NCBI RefSeq assembly: GCF_018613235.1
Contig: NZ_JAGGQP010000029.1
Location: 124,001-188,000 of the forward strand
Reading direction: 5' to 3'
Origin: Bacillus sp. ISL-41
GTDB lineage: Bacteria > Bacillota > Bacilli > Bacillales > Cytobacillaceae
Length of the DNA stretch: 64,000 bases
Positions 1-10,679 of this stretch are shown in pieces. Below the pieces are notes generated by a model. The model saw only the letters and a list, made by a program, of their open reading frames with translations. It had not been told where the DNA came from and ran no database searches. A program made the position numbers and the translations under genes. The stretch's first letter is position 1. Every line of letters begins with the position of its first letter.

Positions 1-719
1 ATGAAACCAAGCAAATCCGTCACTTTTTCCAAGAACTTGGAAGTCTCATTCCATTTTAAAACATATGTCGACACGTCTTCATCAAGACCAGTTTTCGGTC
101 GCATGTGCTCGATATAATACGGATTCGGCAAAAAGCGGACGTCAAAAACAAGGTCTGCATCGATCGGTATTCCATGCTTGAATCCGAAAGACATGACATT
201 CACCGTGAAAATTGTCTTCTTGTTCACCGAGAACTCCTCAAGAATTTTTTCGCGGAGGTCCTTCGGCTTCATGCCCGTTGTTTTATAAATAAGCTGAGCC
301 CTGCCCTTCAACTCCTCCAAAAGCTCACGTTCAAGCTGGATGCCTTCGAGCGGCAGTCCTGACGGAGCAAGCGGGTGTGAACGTCTCGTTTCCTTATAAC
401 GGCGCACTAGAGTAGAATCATCCGCGTCAAGGAACAATACCTGTGGTGTCACCCATGAAGTTTCAGCCAGTTCATCCAGCGCTTTGAATAAAGAATCAAA
501 AAATTCGCGTCCTCGCAAATCCATGACGAGTGCCACTTTGTTCATTTTTGTGCCAGATTCCTTCATTAACTCCAGGAACTTAGGCAGCAATGTCGGCGGC
601 AGGTTATCAACGCAGAAAAAGCCTAAGTCTTCGAAGCTCTGAATGGCAACAGTCTTACCTGCGCCAGACATACCTGTTATAATCACGAGCTGGGTATCAG
701 TGCTTGAACTGGTACTCAT
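1..719 (-). CDS. rapZ: RapZ (YvcJ) RNase adapter / nucleotide-binding protein, 3' end cut by window edge
   Basis: The reading frame from ATG at 719 runs open to the window edge (about 239 codons, roughly four fifths of the usual ~290 aa). The N-terminus holds a P-loop GMSGAGKT, followed by [12 protein letters not shown] and the block DLRGREFF, all typical of the RapZ/YvcJ family. Family proteins are GTP/ATP-binding; in enterobacteria RapZ delivers sRNAs to RNase E, while in Bacillus YvcJ is linked to competence and its RNA role is unsettled. It lies 31 bp after the NUDIX gene in the order yvcI-yvcJ known from B. subtilis, where yvcK, whiA and crh follow. Confidence 0.95.
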   Translation of the reverse strand, partial: MSTSSSTDTQLVIITGMSGAGKTVAIQSFEDLGFFCVDNLPPTLLPKFLELMKESGTKMNKVALVMDLRGREFFDSLFKALDELAETSWVTPQVLFLDADDSTLVRRYKETRRSHPLAPSGLPLEGIQLERELLEELKGRAQLIYKTTGMKPKDLREKILEEFSVNKKTIFTVNVMSFGFKHGIPIDADLVFDVRFLPNPYYIEHMRPKTGLDEDVSTYVLKWNETSKFLEKVTDLLGF

Positions 720-750
720 TTCTCTTTCCCCCTGCAAATTATTTATGTCA

Positions 751-1209
751 TCAATTTGGATCGAGCCTGTAGTTGATCAGCTCAAAATCCGGTGTATAAG
801 TAAAAGTCCCATAGATAATTCCTTGTCCATGGACCATGTATTCCAGGATGTGATAATCTCCCGCAGCCATTGGCAGGTCTTTGATGCCGTCAAGCTCATG
901 CCAGGAAATCGTGCCTTCCTCGGATTCATCAAGATTGATGCCATCTGCCTCAGTCGCGTAAAACGTGAACATCATCCATTCCGAGACGACTTGATCATCT
1001 TCCTTGATGACAAATGTAAAAATCCCTTTGATTTGCGGATTACGGAGATAAATCCCTGTTTCTTCACGGAATTCCCGGACACATGAATCCTTCACGGTTT
1101 CTCCTGGTTCCATTTTTCCGCCTGGAGCCACCCACCAATTTCGGCGCGGCTTTTGCAGCAGTAAAATTTTTTCATCTTTTACTAAAACACAATTCGTCAC
1201 TCGCTGCAT
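751..1209 (-). CDS. yvcI: NUDIX hydrolase, 8-oxo-dGTP diphosphatase-like (YvcI)
   Basis: A 152-aa NUDIX protein. The Nudix box starts with [10 protein letters not shown] and ends with REFREETGI, with all catalytic glutamates present. Annotated relatives hydrolyse 8-oxo-dGTP or other nucleoside diphosphate derivatives; the true substrate of YvcI is not established. The start is the ATG at 1209, preceded by GAGGTG at good spacing; the longer frame would begin at a GTG that overlaps this ribosome binding site. It leads the operon into rapZ and has a good sigma-A-type promoter about 150 bp upstream. Confidence 0.9.
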   Translation of the reverse strand: MQRVTNCVLVKDEKILLLQKPRRNWWVAPGGKMEPGETVKDSCVREFREETGIYLRNPQIKGIFTFVIKEDDQVVSEWMMFTFYATEADGINLDESEEGTISWHELDGIKDLPMAAGDYHILEYMVHGQGIIYGTFTYTPDFELINYRLDPN

Positions 1210-1360
1210 CAAATCCACCTCTTTATATGTGCTTGCGTAGGAGCAAGTTAGGCACTTTAAAAGTATTCCTGATCTATGCTGTTTTTCACACTGTTTTTAT
1301 ATTAAAAAGCTCCAATGCAAAAAAACAGACCTGTAGTTTAGCCGAACTTTTATTCTTTCC

Positions 1361-1389
1361 ATTATACTATTTTTAGTTTTTCGCCACAA
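1361..1389 (-). promoter_or_regulatory. Predicted sigma-A promoter of yvcI-rapZ operon
   Basis: On the minus strand TTGTGG (1389-1384) and a perfect TATAAT (1366-1361) are separated by 17 bp. It points at the NUDIX gene about 150 bp downstream. This fits the terminators after trxB, which isolate yvcI-rapZ from trxB. Confidence 0.6.
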
Positions 1390-1496
1390 TGAATACAAAG
1401 ATGATATTTTTGTTAAGGATTAAGCGGGATTCAGCGAAATGGAATTTTAACTTTTTTATGGTGTTATAATCCTTTACAAAAGCCTGTTTCACTTTT

Positions 1497-1529
1497 ATGA
1501 AAAAAAAAAGAGCACAGGATAACCTGTGC
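1497..1529 (-). terminator. Second intrinsic terminator between trxB and yvcI
   Basis: Minus-strand hairpin GCACAGG-TTAT-CCTGTGC followed by CTC and ten T. It is a strong terminator lying about 150 bp beyond the trxB terminator, with no recognisable gene between the two. The rest of 1210-1716 holds the yvcI promoter and nothing else that I can recognise. Confidence 0.8.
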
Positions 1530-1675
1530 CGTCAAAGGATTATATTTTTAAAAGGGGGTCAATTTCTACTCCTATAATACCCCATGATTGTTTCACTACT
1601 GTTACAGTAGAATTAATAAATAATTACGTTTTGTTAATTTATGCCGAGACATGCTGTTTTTACCATCTGAATGGA

Positions 1676-1704
1676 AAAACCCGCTGAATCAGATCCAGCG
1701 GGTT
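1676..1704 (-). terminator. trxB intrinsic terminator
   Basis: Minus-strand hairpin AACCCGCTGG / TCAGCGGGTT followed by a T-run, directly after the trxB stop codon. Confidence 0.85.
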
Positions 1705-1716
1705 TGGCTTTATACA

Positions 1717-2688
<972 letters not shown>

Positions 2689-2845
2689 TCATAATCCGTT
2701 AAATTTCGGTTTCATACCATAATTAGTATTTCCTGCCTAAACATATCCTATAAAACAAGTGGCGCATAGTCCAAAAATATGCTTAAGTTCACGGAATTGA
2801 CATATAGTTTCACAATACCCTCTTTTGTATATTATAAAAACGAGA

Positions 2846-2890
2846 AAAGGGTAAACCTCGTCTCGATTGCTCGGACTTAGTCTACCCTCT
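2846..2890 (-). terminator. Terminator after TPR gene
   Basis: Minus-strand GAGGGTAGAC pairs with GTTTACCCTT across a roughly 20-nt loop, followed by T-rich sequence. It begins at the stop codon of the TPR gene. Confidence 0.65.
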
Positions 2891-4398
2891 TAAATGCTGT
2901 CTTCTTCATGAAGAAACTCGTTTGCCAAATTTATATATTTGGACAGAGTCGATACGGACAACCCGTATTTTTTCGCTACCGTCGCTTTTGAAGTCTTGAT
3001 ATTTCTCAGCTTATCCCAGAGATAATCAACCGCTGCGGCCCATGCTTTTTTATTCTTGAAGTCATAGCCAGCTTCTGATGCCTGCTCGAATACCGAGAAC
3101 CACATAATGTATACCCCAGCTTCATTTTTGCCGATCGGCTGGTGGTGGTCATAAAGGAGCTTTGCCGTTTCATGGGCACCCTTTACTTCATCTTCCTTGC
3201 TGCTCAATTTGCCGGATGCCACATACGCAAGATATGATTTTTCCATTTCCGTCATTTTATCCGTTGACGTCTCCGCTGCGAGAATCTCCTTCTTTTTAGC
3301 GGATAGTGATGTAAGGAATAGCGCAAAAAGCCGTTCCTCCGGATAATCGCTGTTCAGCTGGTTCAGGATCGCCGAAACCTGCGTTTCGAACTTTACGCCC
3401 GGTTTGTCAGCCCAAGGCTCCATTCCCTCTTTTTCAGGACTGAACTCGAGCACCTTTTTCCAGGCAGACACTGCTGTATTTTCCCTGCCGGTAAAATAGG
3501 AAGCATGCGCCAGCCAGTAATAGAAAGCACCATCGCCTTCAAAACCTGTTTTTTGCAGCTTTTTCAGCCAGCGGTAAGCCAGTTCGTACTCGCCGACCAG
3601 CGCAAACGTGGCGCCAAGCTTGAACTGGTGTTCAACGTGGATCGGATGGATTTTTTCCAGAGAGTCCTTAAGATCCTGGCCTTCCTTCTCCTGTCCCTGA
3701 TAGTGCGCAAACACAAGGGCATTGCACAATGCATGCAGATTGCCAGGGTTCCGCTCAAGCACATCATTCAGGATGTCACGTGCCTTGGTGGTCTCGCCAA
3801 GGTAAAAATATGCCAGCGCCAGATTATTGTAAGCTGACCAGTATTCAGGATACTCCTCGATGACCTCCTGGAAGATCTCAATCGCTTTAGGAAACTCGCC
3901 GGATTCCAGATGATTGCGGGCTTCCTCCTGCTTGACGATCAGGTCATCCTCTTCATAAAAATCTTCATCCATTTCTTCCGCTTCCATCGTAAGAAGTTCA
4001 AGCAGATCATTCGTATCTTCTGCAAACTCGCCGTCTTCATTCAATTCCAAATAAAGATTAGCATGCCTGAACGCATCCCGGAACAAACCCATATGTGCGT
4101 AGTTATTCGCTAAGAAATAATGGCACTCGGCCATGTTTTCATCAAGTTCTTCGAGGACCAAGTGCAATAGGCGGTTAGACTGCTGGTATTCACCAAGCTC
4201 CGACTGTACGATCGCCAGCTGGCAAACGATCATCGGCTCGCCAGGCTCAAGATGCATCGCGCGCTGGAAATACTTCTCAGCCTTTTTAAGGTCCCGCCTG
4301 TGGAAAGCCTTGACCCCTTTGGTGAAATAATACTCACCAGTAGGAACGAATGACAGCAATTGGCCTTTTTGCTTCATTGCTTTAGAGTCTTTTCCCAT
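2890..4398 (-). CDS. yvcD: TPR-repeat protein (YvcD-like)
   Basis: Cytosolic protein of 502 aa made mostly of tetratricopeptide repeats. A clear repeat begins GEYYFTKGVKAFHRRDLKKA near the N-terminus, and a second block begins YWSAYNNLALAYFYLGETTKA in the middle. An acidic segment (EEMDEDFYEEDD) separates the repeat blocks. The last ~40 residues (KKYGLSVSTLSKYINLA) look like a small helix-turn-helix. TPRs mediate protein contacts; no enzymatic motif is visible. ATG at 4398 has GGAGG five bases upstream, so the 22 extra upstream codons of the longest frame are probably not translated. Position upstream of trxB matches B. subtilis yvcD. Confidence 0.85.
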   Translation of the reverse strand: MGKDSKAMKQKGQLLSFVPTGEYYFTKGVKAFHRRDLKKAEKYFQRAMHLEPGEPMIVCQLAIVQSELGEYQQSNRLLHLVLEELDENMAECHYFLANNYAHMGLFRDAFRHANLYLELNEDGEFAEDTNDLLELLTMEAEEMDEDFYEEDDLIVKQEEARNHLESGEFPKAIEIFQEVIEEYPEYWSAYNNLALAYFYLGETTKARDILNDVLERNPGNLHALCNALVFAHYQGQEKEGQDLKDSLEKIHPIHVEHQFKLGATFALVGEYELAYRWLKKLQKTGFEGDGAFYYWLAHASYFTGRENTAVSAWKKVLEFSPEKEGMEPWADKPGVKFETQVSAILNQLNSDYPEERLFALFLTSLSAKKKEILAAETSTDKMTEMEKSYLAYVASGKLSSKEDEVKGAHETAKLLYDHHQPIGKNEAGVYIMWFSVFEQASEAGYDFKNKKAWAAAVDYLWDKLRNIKTSKATVAKKYGLSVSTLSKYINLANEFLHEEDSI

Positions 4399-4589
4399 GT
4401 GATCCTCCATTTGTATTTTAGTAAAACTATATCCTTTGAACCCTTGAATTGTATAAGAATACACAAACAGTGTTATATCGAAGCAACTTTAACTAATGTA
4501 GTATAACATACGGACAGAGTATTCGAGAAGGTGTGGATTTGAATTTGTGTTTTGGGATATATCCAGTTAGCGAAGAACGTGTGGTGTTT

Positions 4590-4708
4590 TAGCGGTTGGT
4601 CGAATTATTGGGAAAAGTGGTTGAATAATCTTTAAATGTGGTCGAAAAAATTAAAAATCCGCCAAATTAATTCAAAAAGTGGTCGAATTAATATAATTTT
4701 CGCCAATA
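4590..4708 (-). repeat. Family B 21-bp-period intergenic element, copy B1
   Basis: Read on the minus strand: start box TTGGCGAAAAT, then TCGACCAC-type cores at 4686, 4665 (variant TTGGCGGATTTTT), 4645, 4624 (TCAACCAC) and 4603. Spacings are 21, 20, 21 and 21 bp. It occupies most of the gap between the divergent TPR and NERD genes; the rest of 4399-4790 shows no gene. Order, spacing and second-unit variant are the same as in the copies at 12.9 and 53.7 kb. Confidence 0.85.
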
Positions 4709-4790
4709 TATTTATATCCAACTTAAACAAGAAGGTATTTTCGGTGATGAAATCGAATACAAGAGTAAAAATATTAAGGAGTGATAGAAC

Positions 4791-5762
4791 TTGATAGGAA
4801 AAACAAGAGAATATCCTAAAGAAATCATGATTTTGGAAGCCATAGTAAGACGTTTTCCTCCTGATGACTTCAAAAAAGCAGAATTCGAGAAGAAACTTTA
4901 TCGAAAACGTGCAGGTTATAAAGGAGAAAAGACGCTGGATTACTTTTTAGATCAAGTTGATCACACTGAGATGGTAATGTTGCACGATTTGAGAATTCCG
5001 ATCAACAGTACTCACTTCCAAATCGACACCCTCATTCTTACCCCTTATTTTCTTCTCATTATCGATTCCAAAAATTACGCAGGCACACTCATTTTCCTTC
5101 CAGAATTCAATCAATTGATCAGAATTCAAAACGAAATAGAAGAAGTTTTTCCCGACCCGATTCTCCAAACAAAAATTCAGGCATCCCAGTTAAAAGCATT
5201 TCTTAAAAATCATCATATTTCAACTCCATCGATTGAAAATCTTGTTGCGATTAGCAATGCGCAGGCGATCATTAAGAATCCAACCAATGACAAGGAAGTC
5301 AGTTATAGGGTCTTCAGGTCATCGAATGTCGCTTTCAAAATCCCGACATTTTACAACAAACATCCCCAGTCACTTTTATCCAAAAATGACATGAAGAAAA
5401 TCGCCAGACATTTAATTAAGGCGCATGAACCGTTGGTACCAGACCCGAAGTCGATGAACCTTCCGTTTGATAAAATGGTTCAGGGTGTGCAGTGTCCTTC
5501 CTGCGAAGCATTCGGTATGGACTACCATCAGGGCAAATGGACGTGTAAAAACTGCGGTCTAAAATCCCCGGATGCCCATTTTCAGGCATTAAAAGATTAT
5601 TTCCTTATTTATGGCCCTTCTATGACTAGCAAGCAATTCCGCGAATTCATGAAAGTTGGGTCTCCTTCAACTGCGAAACGGCTGCTAGCTTCTATGAATT
5701 TGACGTTTGACGGCACAACCAAAGGACGAACCTACTTTCCAGGAAAAAGCTTCTTTGATTAA
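4791..5762 (+). CDS. NERD-domain protein with C-terminal zinc ribbon
   Basis: A 323-aa protein. Residues ~35-160 resemble the nuclease-related NERD domain (GEKTLDYFLDQV, then IDTLILTPYFLLIIDSKNYAG), with the acidic D and DxKN elements seen in that restriction-like fold. A four-cysteine zinc ribbon (CPSC and CKNC) lies near residues 230-260, followed by a short helical C-terminus. NERD proteins are suspected DNA-processing enzymes, but no activity is assigned. The start is TTG with AAGGAG 10 bp upstream. It is monocistronic, between two metabolic operons, next to family B copy B1. Confidence 0.8.
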   Translation: MIGKTREYPKEIMILEAIVRRFPPDDFKKAEFEKKLYRKRAGYKGEKTLDYFLDQVDHTEMVMLHDLRIPINSTHFQIDTLILTPYFLLIIDSKNYAGTLIFLPEFNQLIRIQNEIEEVFPDPILQTKIQASQLKAFLKNHHISTPSIENLVAISNAQAIIKNPTNDKEVSYRVFRSSNVAFKIPTFYNKHPQSLLSKNDMKKIARHLIKAHEPLVPDPKSMNLPFDKMVQGVQCPSCEAFGMDYHQGKWTCKNCGLKSPDAHFQALKDYFLIYGPSMTSKQFREFMKVGSPSTAKRLLASMNLTFDGTTKGRTYFPGKSFFD

Positions 5763-5788
5763 ACGCTATTTAGGCAGCCTAAATGCAA

Positions 5789-5826
5789 ATAAAACCCAGC
5801 GCAATCTATTCTTCTGCGCTGGGCTT
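5789..5826. terminator. Bidirectional terminator between NERD gene and his operon
   Basis: CCCAGCGC and GCGCTGGG form a perfect 8-bp stem around a 13-nt loop, followed on the minus strand by TTTTATTT. The hisIE stop codon lies inside the hairpin, so the terminator overlaps the end of that gene. It can also stop transcripts from the convergent NERD gene. Confidence 0.85.
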
Positions 5827-6492
5827 CTTCCTTTTATTCAATATTGCCAGTACTTCTTTCAGCGGCAGTTTCTGTTCCTGCAGCAAGACCATCAGATGGT
5901 AGAGCAGGTCGGCGGCTTCCCACTTCAGCTCTTCGGGGTCGCGGTTTTTAGCGGCGATGATGACTTCTGCAGCTTCTTCGCCGACTTTTTTCAAAATCTT
6001 GTCGACGCCTTTTTCAAATAAGTAGGTGGTGTAGGCGCCCTCTGGCATGTCCAGTTCACGCTGGCGAATGGTTTTTTCTAACTCGAGCATGACGGCAAAA
6101 TCACTCAGTGAAGCAAGCTGATCAGCGGAGCGCTCCAGTGGGTTTTTCAGTGAAGCAAGCTGATCAGCGGGATGCTCCAGCAGGTTTTCCGAAAAACAGC
6201 TGTCTGCTCCTGTATGGCATGCCGGTCCGGCTGGATTTACTAGCACGACAAGTGCATCCCCGTCACAGTCGTATTTAATCTCGATAATTTTCTGGGTGTT
6301 TCCGCTCGTTGCGCCTTTATGCCAGAGCTCCTGGCGGGAACGGCTGTAAAACCAGGTTTCCCGTGTTTCAAGCGACTTGCCAAGGGATTCTTCATTCATA
6401 TAGGCAACAGTCAGGACTTCACGTGTCGATGCATCCTGGACGACAGCGGGAATCAGGCCATTAGCATCAAACTTTAATTCTTCGATTTTCAT
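5806..6492 (-). CDS. hisI: Bifunctional phosphoribosyl-AMP cyclohydrolase / phosphoribosyl-ATP pyrophosphatase (HisIE)
   Basis: Catalyses steps 2 and 3 of histidine synthesis. The N-terminal HisI half carries the zinc/metal region [16 protein letters not shown]; the C-terminal HisE half carries [24 protein letters not shown]. At 228 aa it is somewhat longer than typical Bacillus HisIE. The excess is in the linker (about residues 102-130), where a 14-residue unit (DQLASL-containing) is duplicated. It overlaps hisF by 4 bp and is the last gene of the operon. Confidence 0.97.
   Translation of the reverse strand: MKIEELKFDANGLIPAVVQDASTREVLTVAYMNEESLGKSLETRETWFYSRSRQELWHKGATSGNTQKIIEIKYDCDGDALVVLVNPAGPACHTGADSCFSENLLEHPADQLASLKNPLERSADQLASLSDFAVMLELEKTIRQRELDMPEGAYTTYLFEKGVDKILKKVGEEAAEVIIAAKNRDPEELKWEAADLLYHLMVLLQEQKLPLKEVLAILNKRKKPSAEE
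6106..6189 (-). repeat. 42-bp tandem duplication in the hisIE linker
   Basis: Two adjacent 42-bp units (6106-6147 and 6148-6189) share a 23-bp identical core and encode near-identical ADQLASL-containing peptides between the HisI and HisE domains. The duplication is in frame. Confidence 0.9.
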
Positions 6493-7247
6493 CGTACGGT
6501 CACTCCTTTTTCTCGGAGATAGGATTTTACTTCTTTTACAGAGGTTTCTCGATAGTGGAAGATTGATGCAGCTAGTGCGGCATCTGCTTTTCCTTCTTTA
6601 AAAGCATCAGCAAAATGGTCGGCGTTTCCGGCACCGCCAGAGGCAATCACCGGGACAGTCACCGCTTCGCTCACAGCACGGGTCAATGCCAGGTCAAAGC
6701 CTTTCTTTTCACCATCACTGTCCATGCTTGTCAACAGGATTTCTCCTGCTCCAAGGCGGACAGCCTCTTTTGCCCATTGGATCACTTCCCAATCTGTCGG
6801 CTTCCGCCCGCCATGGGTGTATACCCGCCATGATTCGAGATTAGGGTCGTACTTTGCATCGATGGCGACTACAATGCACTGGGCGCCAAAGAAATCAGAG
6901 CCTTCTGCGATAAGTTTTGGATTGTTGACAGCTGCGGTATTCAAGGACACTTTATCTGCACCTGAACGAAGCATCCTCTTCATATCTTCAAGTGTATTGA
7001 TGCCCCCTCCGACTGTAAACGGGATGGCCAGCTCTGACGCTACTTCCCTGACCACCTCGACCATTGTCTTCCTTCCTTCAACGGAAGCTGATATATCAAG
7101 GAACACGAGCTCGTCGGCGCCTTGCTCATCGTAAAAACGCGCCAACTCTACGGGATCGCCGGCATCGCGGAGCTGGACAAATTGCACTCCTTTTACGACG
7201 CGGCCATCTTTTACATCAAGGCAGGGAATGATCCGTTTGCTTAGCAT
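6489..7247 (-). CDS. hisF: Imidazole glycerol phosphate synthase, cyclase subunit
   Basis: TIM-barrel cyclase that partners HisH to form imidazole glycerol phosphate and AICAR. At 252 aa it has family length. Visible are [17 protein letters not shown], with the catalytic Asp near residue 11, and a C-terminal PVIASGGAG phosphate-binding loop. It overlaps hisA by one base (TGATG) and hisIE by 4 bp, indicating tight translational coupling. Confidence 0.98.
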   Translation of the reverse strand: MLSKRIIPCLDVKDGRVVKGVQFVQLRDAGDPVELARFYDEQGADELVFLDISASVEGRKTMVEVVREVASELAIPFTVGGGINTLEDMKRMLRSGADKVSLNTAAVNNPKLIAEGSDFFGAQCIVVAIDAKYDPNLESWRVYTHGGRKPTDWEVIQWAKEAVRLGAGEILLTSMDSDGEKKGFDLALTRAVSEAVTVPVIASGGAGNADHFADAFKEGKADAALAASIFHYRETSVKEVKSYLREKGVTVR

Positions 7248-7978
7248 CAGGACACCCCCACTTCCAATGCAGATTTCACCGAAAAACGTCCTTCATAAAT
7301 GGCTTTGCCGACGATCGCACCGCTGACACCATCTTCACGCAACTGTCGAAGGGCGGCCAAATCATCAAGCGAGCTCACGCCTCCTGAAGCGATGACACTT
7401 TTGCCCGTTTCCAAAGCAAGCTGGCGGGTTGCCTCGACATTTGGCCCTGTTAGGGTACCGTCCGTGGCGATGTCGGTAAAAATGAATGTTTCCGCTCCGG
7501 CATCGGCGAATCTTTTTCCAAGCTCGACAGCACTTACCTCGGAAGTGTTCAGCCAGCCATGTGTCGCGACGAAGCCATTTTTCGCGTCAAGGCCGATTGC
7601 AATTTTCTCACCATATTTCCTGACCATTTCCTCAGCGAACTCCGGATTGGAAACGGCAATGCTGCCAATAATGACACGGGTGACGCCATTATCAAGATAA
7701 TGGTTGATATCATTTTCACTTCGGATGCCGCCGCCAATTTGGATGTTCACACCAAGATCCTTTGCAGCCTGGATGACAAATTTGTCATTGACCCGCTTGC
7801 CGTCCCTTGCGCCCTCGAGGTCGACCATATGAATCCACTTTGACCCTTCATCAGCGAATTTCTTCGCCATTACAAAAGGGGAATCTCCATAAACAGTTTC
7901 CTTGTCATAATCGCCTTGCAGCAGCCGGACACATTTCCCGCCTCGCATGTCGATCGCCGGATAGATTGTGAAATTCAT
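7247..7978 (-). CDS. hisA: ProFAR isomerase (HisA)
   Basis: TIM-barrel isomerase of 243 aa that converts ProFAR to PRFAR, the HisHF substrate. The N-terminal [14 protein letters not shown] carries the catalytic Asp, GGGIRS is the first phosphate-binding loop, and VIASGGVSS is the second. It joins hisH and hisF by one-base stop/start overlaps (TAATG, TGATG). Confidence 0.98.
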   Translation of the reverse strand: MNFTIYPAIDMRGGKCVRLLQGDYDKETVYGDSPFVMAKKFADEGSKWIHMVDLEGARDGKRVNDKFVIQAAKDLGVNIQIGGGIRSENDINHYLDNGVTRVIIGSIAVSNPEFAEEMVRKYGEKIAIGLDAKNGFVATHGWLNTSEVSAVELGKRFADAGAETFIFTDIATDGTLTGPNVEATRQLALETGKSVIASGGVSSLDDLAALRQLREDGVSGAIVGKAIYEGRFSVKSALEVGVS

Positions 7979-8616
7979 TATTCAGACTTCCTTTCTGTTG
8001 CAAGGTTGGCAAAATTGCGAAGCAGTGCCATTCCCATATCACTGCTTTTTTCCGGATGGAATTGCATCCCGAAGATATTGTTCCTGCCAACAATGGCCGG
8101 CACTTCTACATCATAATAGTCGCCGACTGCTACCAGGACTTCCGGGTCGTTCGTTTTTACATAATAGGAATGGACAAAGTACACATAATCTTCTTCAAGT
8201 GATGCAACCAATGGCGATTCACCTGTAAAACGAAGCTTATTCCAGCCCATATGCGGAACTTTATAGTTTTCCCCTACAGCCGTCTGGCCGGTCAACCGCT
8301 CTACTTTTCCAGGCAGCAGGTTCAGCCCCTTCGTCAGCCCATTTTCGGTACTTTCTTCAAACAACAGCTGCATGCCCAGACAGATTCCGAGCACAGGCTT
8401 GCCGGTGGCGGCAAAAGCGTGAATCATTTCCGTCAAACCGGTACGGTTCAATACTTCCATCGCATCACGGAAGGATCCGACGCCTGGGACGAGCAGTGCA
8501 TCTGCTTCCATCAAATTGCCCTTATATTGTGAGATAAAGTATGGCGCTTCCAGCCGTTCAAGCGCTTTGCTGACGCTGAACAAATTGCCCATGCCGTAAT
8601 CGACGATGCCAATCAT
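7978..8616 (-). CDS. hisH: Imidazole glycerol phosphate synthase, glutaminase subunit
   Basis: Class I glutamine amidotransferase (212 aa) that supplies ammonia to HisF. The nucleophile cysteine lies in [11 protein letters not shown], and the catalytic His and Glu lie in [10 protein letters not shown]. The N-terminus [11 protein letters not shown] is diagnostic. It is separated from hisB by 111 bp, the largest internal gap of the operon, which holds only a weak hairpin (8651-8668). Confidence 0.98.
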   Translation of the reverse strand: MIGIVDYGMGNLFSVSKALERLEAPYFISQYKGNLMEADALLVPGVGSFRDAMEVLNRTGLTEMIHAFAATGKPVLGICLGMQLLFEESTENGLTKGLNLLPGKVERLTGQTAVGENYKVPHMGWNKLRFTGESPLVASLEEDYVYFVHSYYVKTNDPEVLVAVGDYYDVEVPAIVGRNNIFGMQFHPEKSSDMGMALLRNFANLATERKSE

Positions 8617-8727
8617 GAGTTAACTTCCTTCCTTTGCAGATTGCGTGTTCCCTTCCAAACCAGGAAGGTCACTGCCTCATCCTCGCTTCAAGTTCAAAGA
8701 TTTCTTTGCACGCTGCAGTCTTATTCC

Positions 8728-9315
8728 TTACAGCATCCCCTTTGATGAAGGAACGCCTTTAACCCGCGGATCGATGGTCGTTGCTTCATCAAGTGCGCGG
8801 CCAAGGGCTTTGAATACTGCTTCGATCATGTGGTGAGTATTTTTTCCATAATGGACAATGACATGCAGGTTCATTCTTGCTTCTAGTGCCAGCTTCCAGA
8901 GGAACTCGTGAACCAGCTCCACATCGAAAGTGCCAACCTGCTGGGCAGGGAATTCTGCGCGCATTTCGAGGTGCGGGCGGTTGCTAAGATCGATGACCAC
9001 CTGCGCCAGGGCTTCATCCATTGGGACAAAAGCGTTTCCGTAGCGTTTGATTCCTTTTTTATCGCCGAGTGCTTCGCGAAGCGCCTGTCCGATGCAAATG
9101 CCGATATCTTCGGTTGTATGGTGTCCATCCACCTCAACATCACCCTTTGCATCGACTTTCAAATCGAACTGGCCATGCTTGGCGAATAAATCGAGCATAT
9201 GGGAAAGAAAAGGCACACCAGTTTCCAGTTCCGTTTTCCCCTCGCCATCGATGCTAAAATCAAGATCTATTTTTGTTTCATTCGTATATCGATTCACCGT
9301 TGCAGTGCGTTCCAT
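8728..9315 (-). CDS. hisB: Imidazoleglycerol-phosphate dehydratase
   Basis: Monofunctional dehydratase (195 aa) without the phosphatase domain of enterobacterial HisB, as usual in Firmicutes. The manganese-binding motifs DGHHTTEDIG and VHYGKNTHHMIEA are intact. ATG at 9315 is preferred because GGAGGGAACGCAG precedes it; the longest frame starts five codons earlier, across the ribosome binding site. The gene follows hisD by 20 bp. Confidence 0.97.
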   Translation of the reverse strand: MERTATVNRYTNETKIDLDFSIDGEGKTELETGVPFLSHMLDLFAKHGQFDLKVDAKGDVEVDGHHTTEDIGICIGQALREALGDKKGIKRYGNAFVPMDEALAQVVIDLSNRPHLEMRAEFPAQQVGTFDVELVHEFLWKLALEARMNLHVIVHYGKNTHHMIEAVFKALGRALDEATTIDPRVKGVPSSKGML

Positions 9316-9335
9316 CTGCGTTCCCTCCATCTTAA

Positions 9336-10601
9336 CTATTTTAGTCTTGCCTCCACAGCCCGGGCGTGGGCTTCCAAGCCTTCAAGCCTTGCGAACTGAG
9401 CAATCTTTGCACCATTGTCATCCATCGCTTTCTTGCTGTAAAGGATGATGCTGGATTTCTTTTGGAAATCCTCGACACTCAGCGGGCTTGAAAAGCGCGC
9501 TGTCCCATTTGTAGGCAGGACATGGTTTGGTCCGGCAAAATAATCACCTACAGGCTCTGAACTGTATCTCCCGAGGAAAATCGCGCCGGCGTGCTTTATT
9601 TTTCCGAGAAGCTCCATCGGATTGTCCGTGACGATTTCCAGATGCTCTGGTGCAAGCTGGTTGATGGCGCTGACTGCTTCTTCCATATCAGCTGCCACAT
9701 AAATTGCCCCGAAGTTTTCGATTGCCTGTGTGGCGATTTCTCTTCTAGGCAGTTGTGAAAGCTGCTTATACACTTCATTTTGCACGTCTTCGGCAAGCGT
9801 AAGGGATGTTGTCACTAAAACCGCACATGCCCGAGGATCATGCTCTGCCTGGGAAAGCAGATCGGCCGCAATTTCATTAGCACGCGCTGTTTCGTCAGCC
9901 AGGATGCCAATTTCGCTTGGGCCGGCGATCATATCAATCGCGACGTCCCCGAAGACCTCACGCTTGGCGAGGGCGACATAGATGTTACCCGGACCAGTGA
10001 TTTTATCGACCGGCTTGATCGTTTCAGTCCCGTATGCCAGCGCGGCAATCGCCTGGGCTCCACCGACTTTATAGATTTCTTTTACCCCGGCAATATCTGC
10101 GGCAACGAGCACGCCTGCCGGAAGCTTTCCGTCACGTCCAGGCGGTGATACCATCACGATCCGCTGAACACCCGCGGTTTTTGCCGGAATGACATTCATT
10201 AAGACCGATGAAGGATAAGCGGCTGTTCCGCCAGGCACATACACACCGACTGAATCGAGCGGTGTCACCTTCTGGCCAAGCATGGTGCCATTTTCCTCCG
10301 TCGTCATCCAGGATGGGCGCAGCTGTTTTTCATGGTAGTTACGTATATTGTCAGCTGCCTCTGTGATGATGTCCACAAGCTGGCTGCTGACCGTTTTATA
10401 AGCATCTGAGATTTCCTCATCTGTCACCAGAAAATCACCGAGTGCCACTGCATCAAATTTTTCGGTAAAAGTCCTGAGTGCCAGGTCACCCGAGGCCCGG
10501 ACTTCCGCGATTATGTTCTGCGCGGCTTTTCGCTGCTCTTCCGTTCCGCCATCAACGGTCCGTTTGAGCGACAGACTTCCATCTATCTGTAAAATTTCCA
10601 T
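9336..10601 (-). CDS. hisD: Histidinol dehydrogenase
   Basis: Zinc- and NAD-dependent enzyme for the last two oxidations to histidine. The 421-aa product shows [24 protein letters not shown], the signature [24 protein letters not shown] and LAPEHLEI, which include the metal-binding and catalytic histidines and glutamate. It lies 78 bp after hisG on the minus strand. Confidence 0.98.
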   Translation of the reverse strand: MEILQIDGSLSLKRTVDGGTEEQRKAAQNIIAEVRASGDLALRTFTEKFDAVALGDFLVTDEEISDAYKTVSSQLVDIITEAADNIRNYHEKQLRPSWMTTEENGTMLGQKVTPLDSVGVYVPGGTAAYPSSVLMNVIPAKTAGVQRIVMVSPPGRDGKLPAGVLVAADIAGVKEIYKVGGAQAIAALAYGTETIKPVDKITGPGNIYVALAKREVFGDVAIDMIAGPSEIGILADETARANEIAADLLSQAEHDPRACAVLVTTSLTLAEDVQNEVYKQLSQLPRREIATQAIENFGAIYVAADMEEAVSAINQLAPEHLEIVTDNPMELLGKIKHAGAIFLGRYSSEPVGDYFAGPNHVLPTNGTARFSSPLSVEDFQKKSSIILYSKKAMDDNGAKIAQFARLEGLEAHARAVEARLK

Positions 10602-10679
10602 AGAGAATCAAATCCTTTCAGATTCACAATCCATATCATCTCGGCTGAATAATAGCATTTTTATCTCACTTCATTTACC

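Noticed and set aside
643-1086. 147-codon plus-strand ORF over the NUDIX gene
   Set aside because: Antisense shadow; the minus strand has an intact Nudix box and a ribosome binding site.
1539-1562. Promoter TTGACC-TATAAT between the two trxB-yvcI terminators
   Set aside because: The spacing is only 12 bp, too short for sigma-A.
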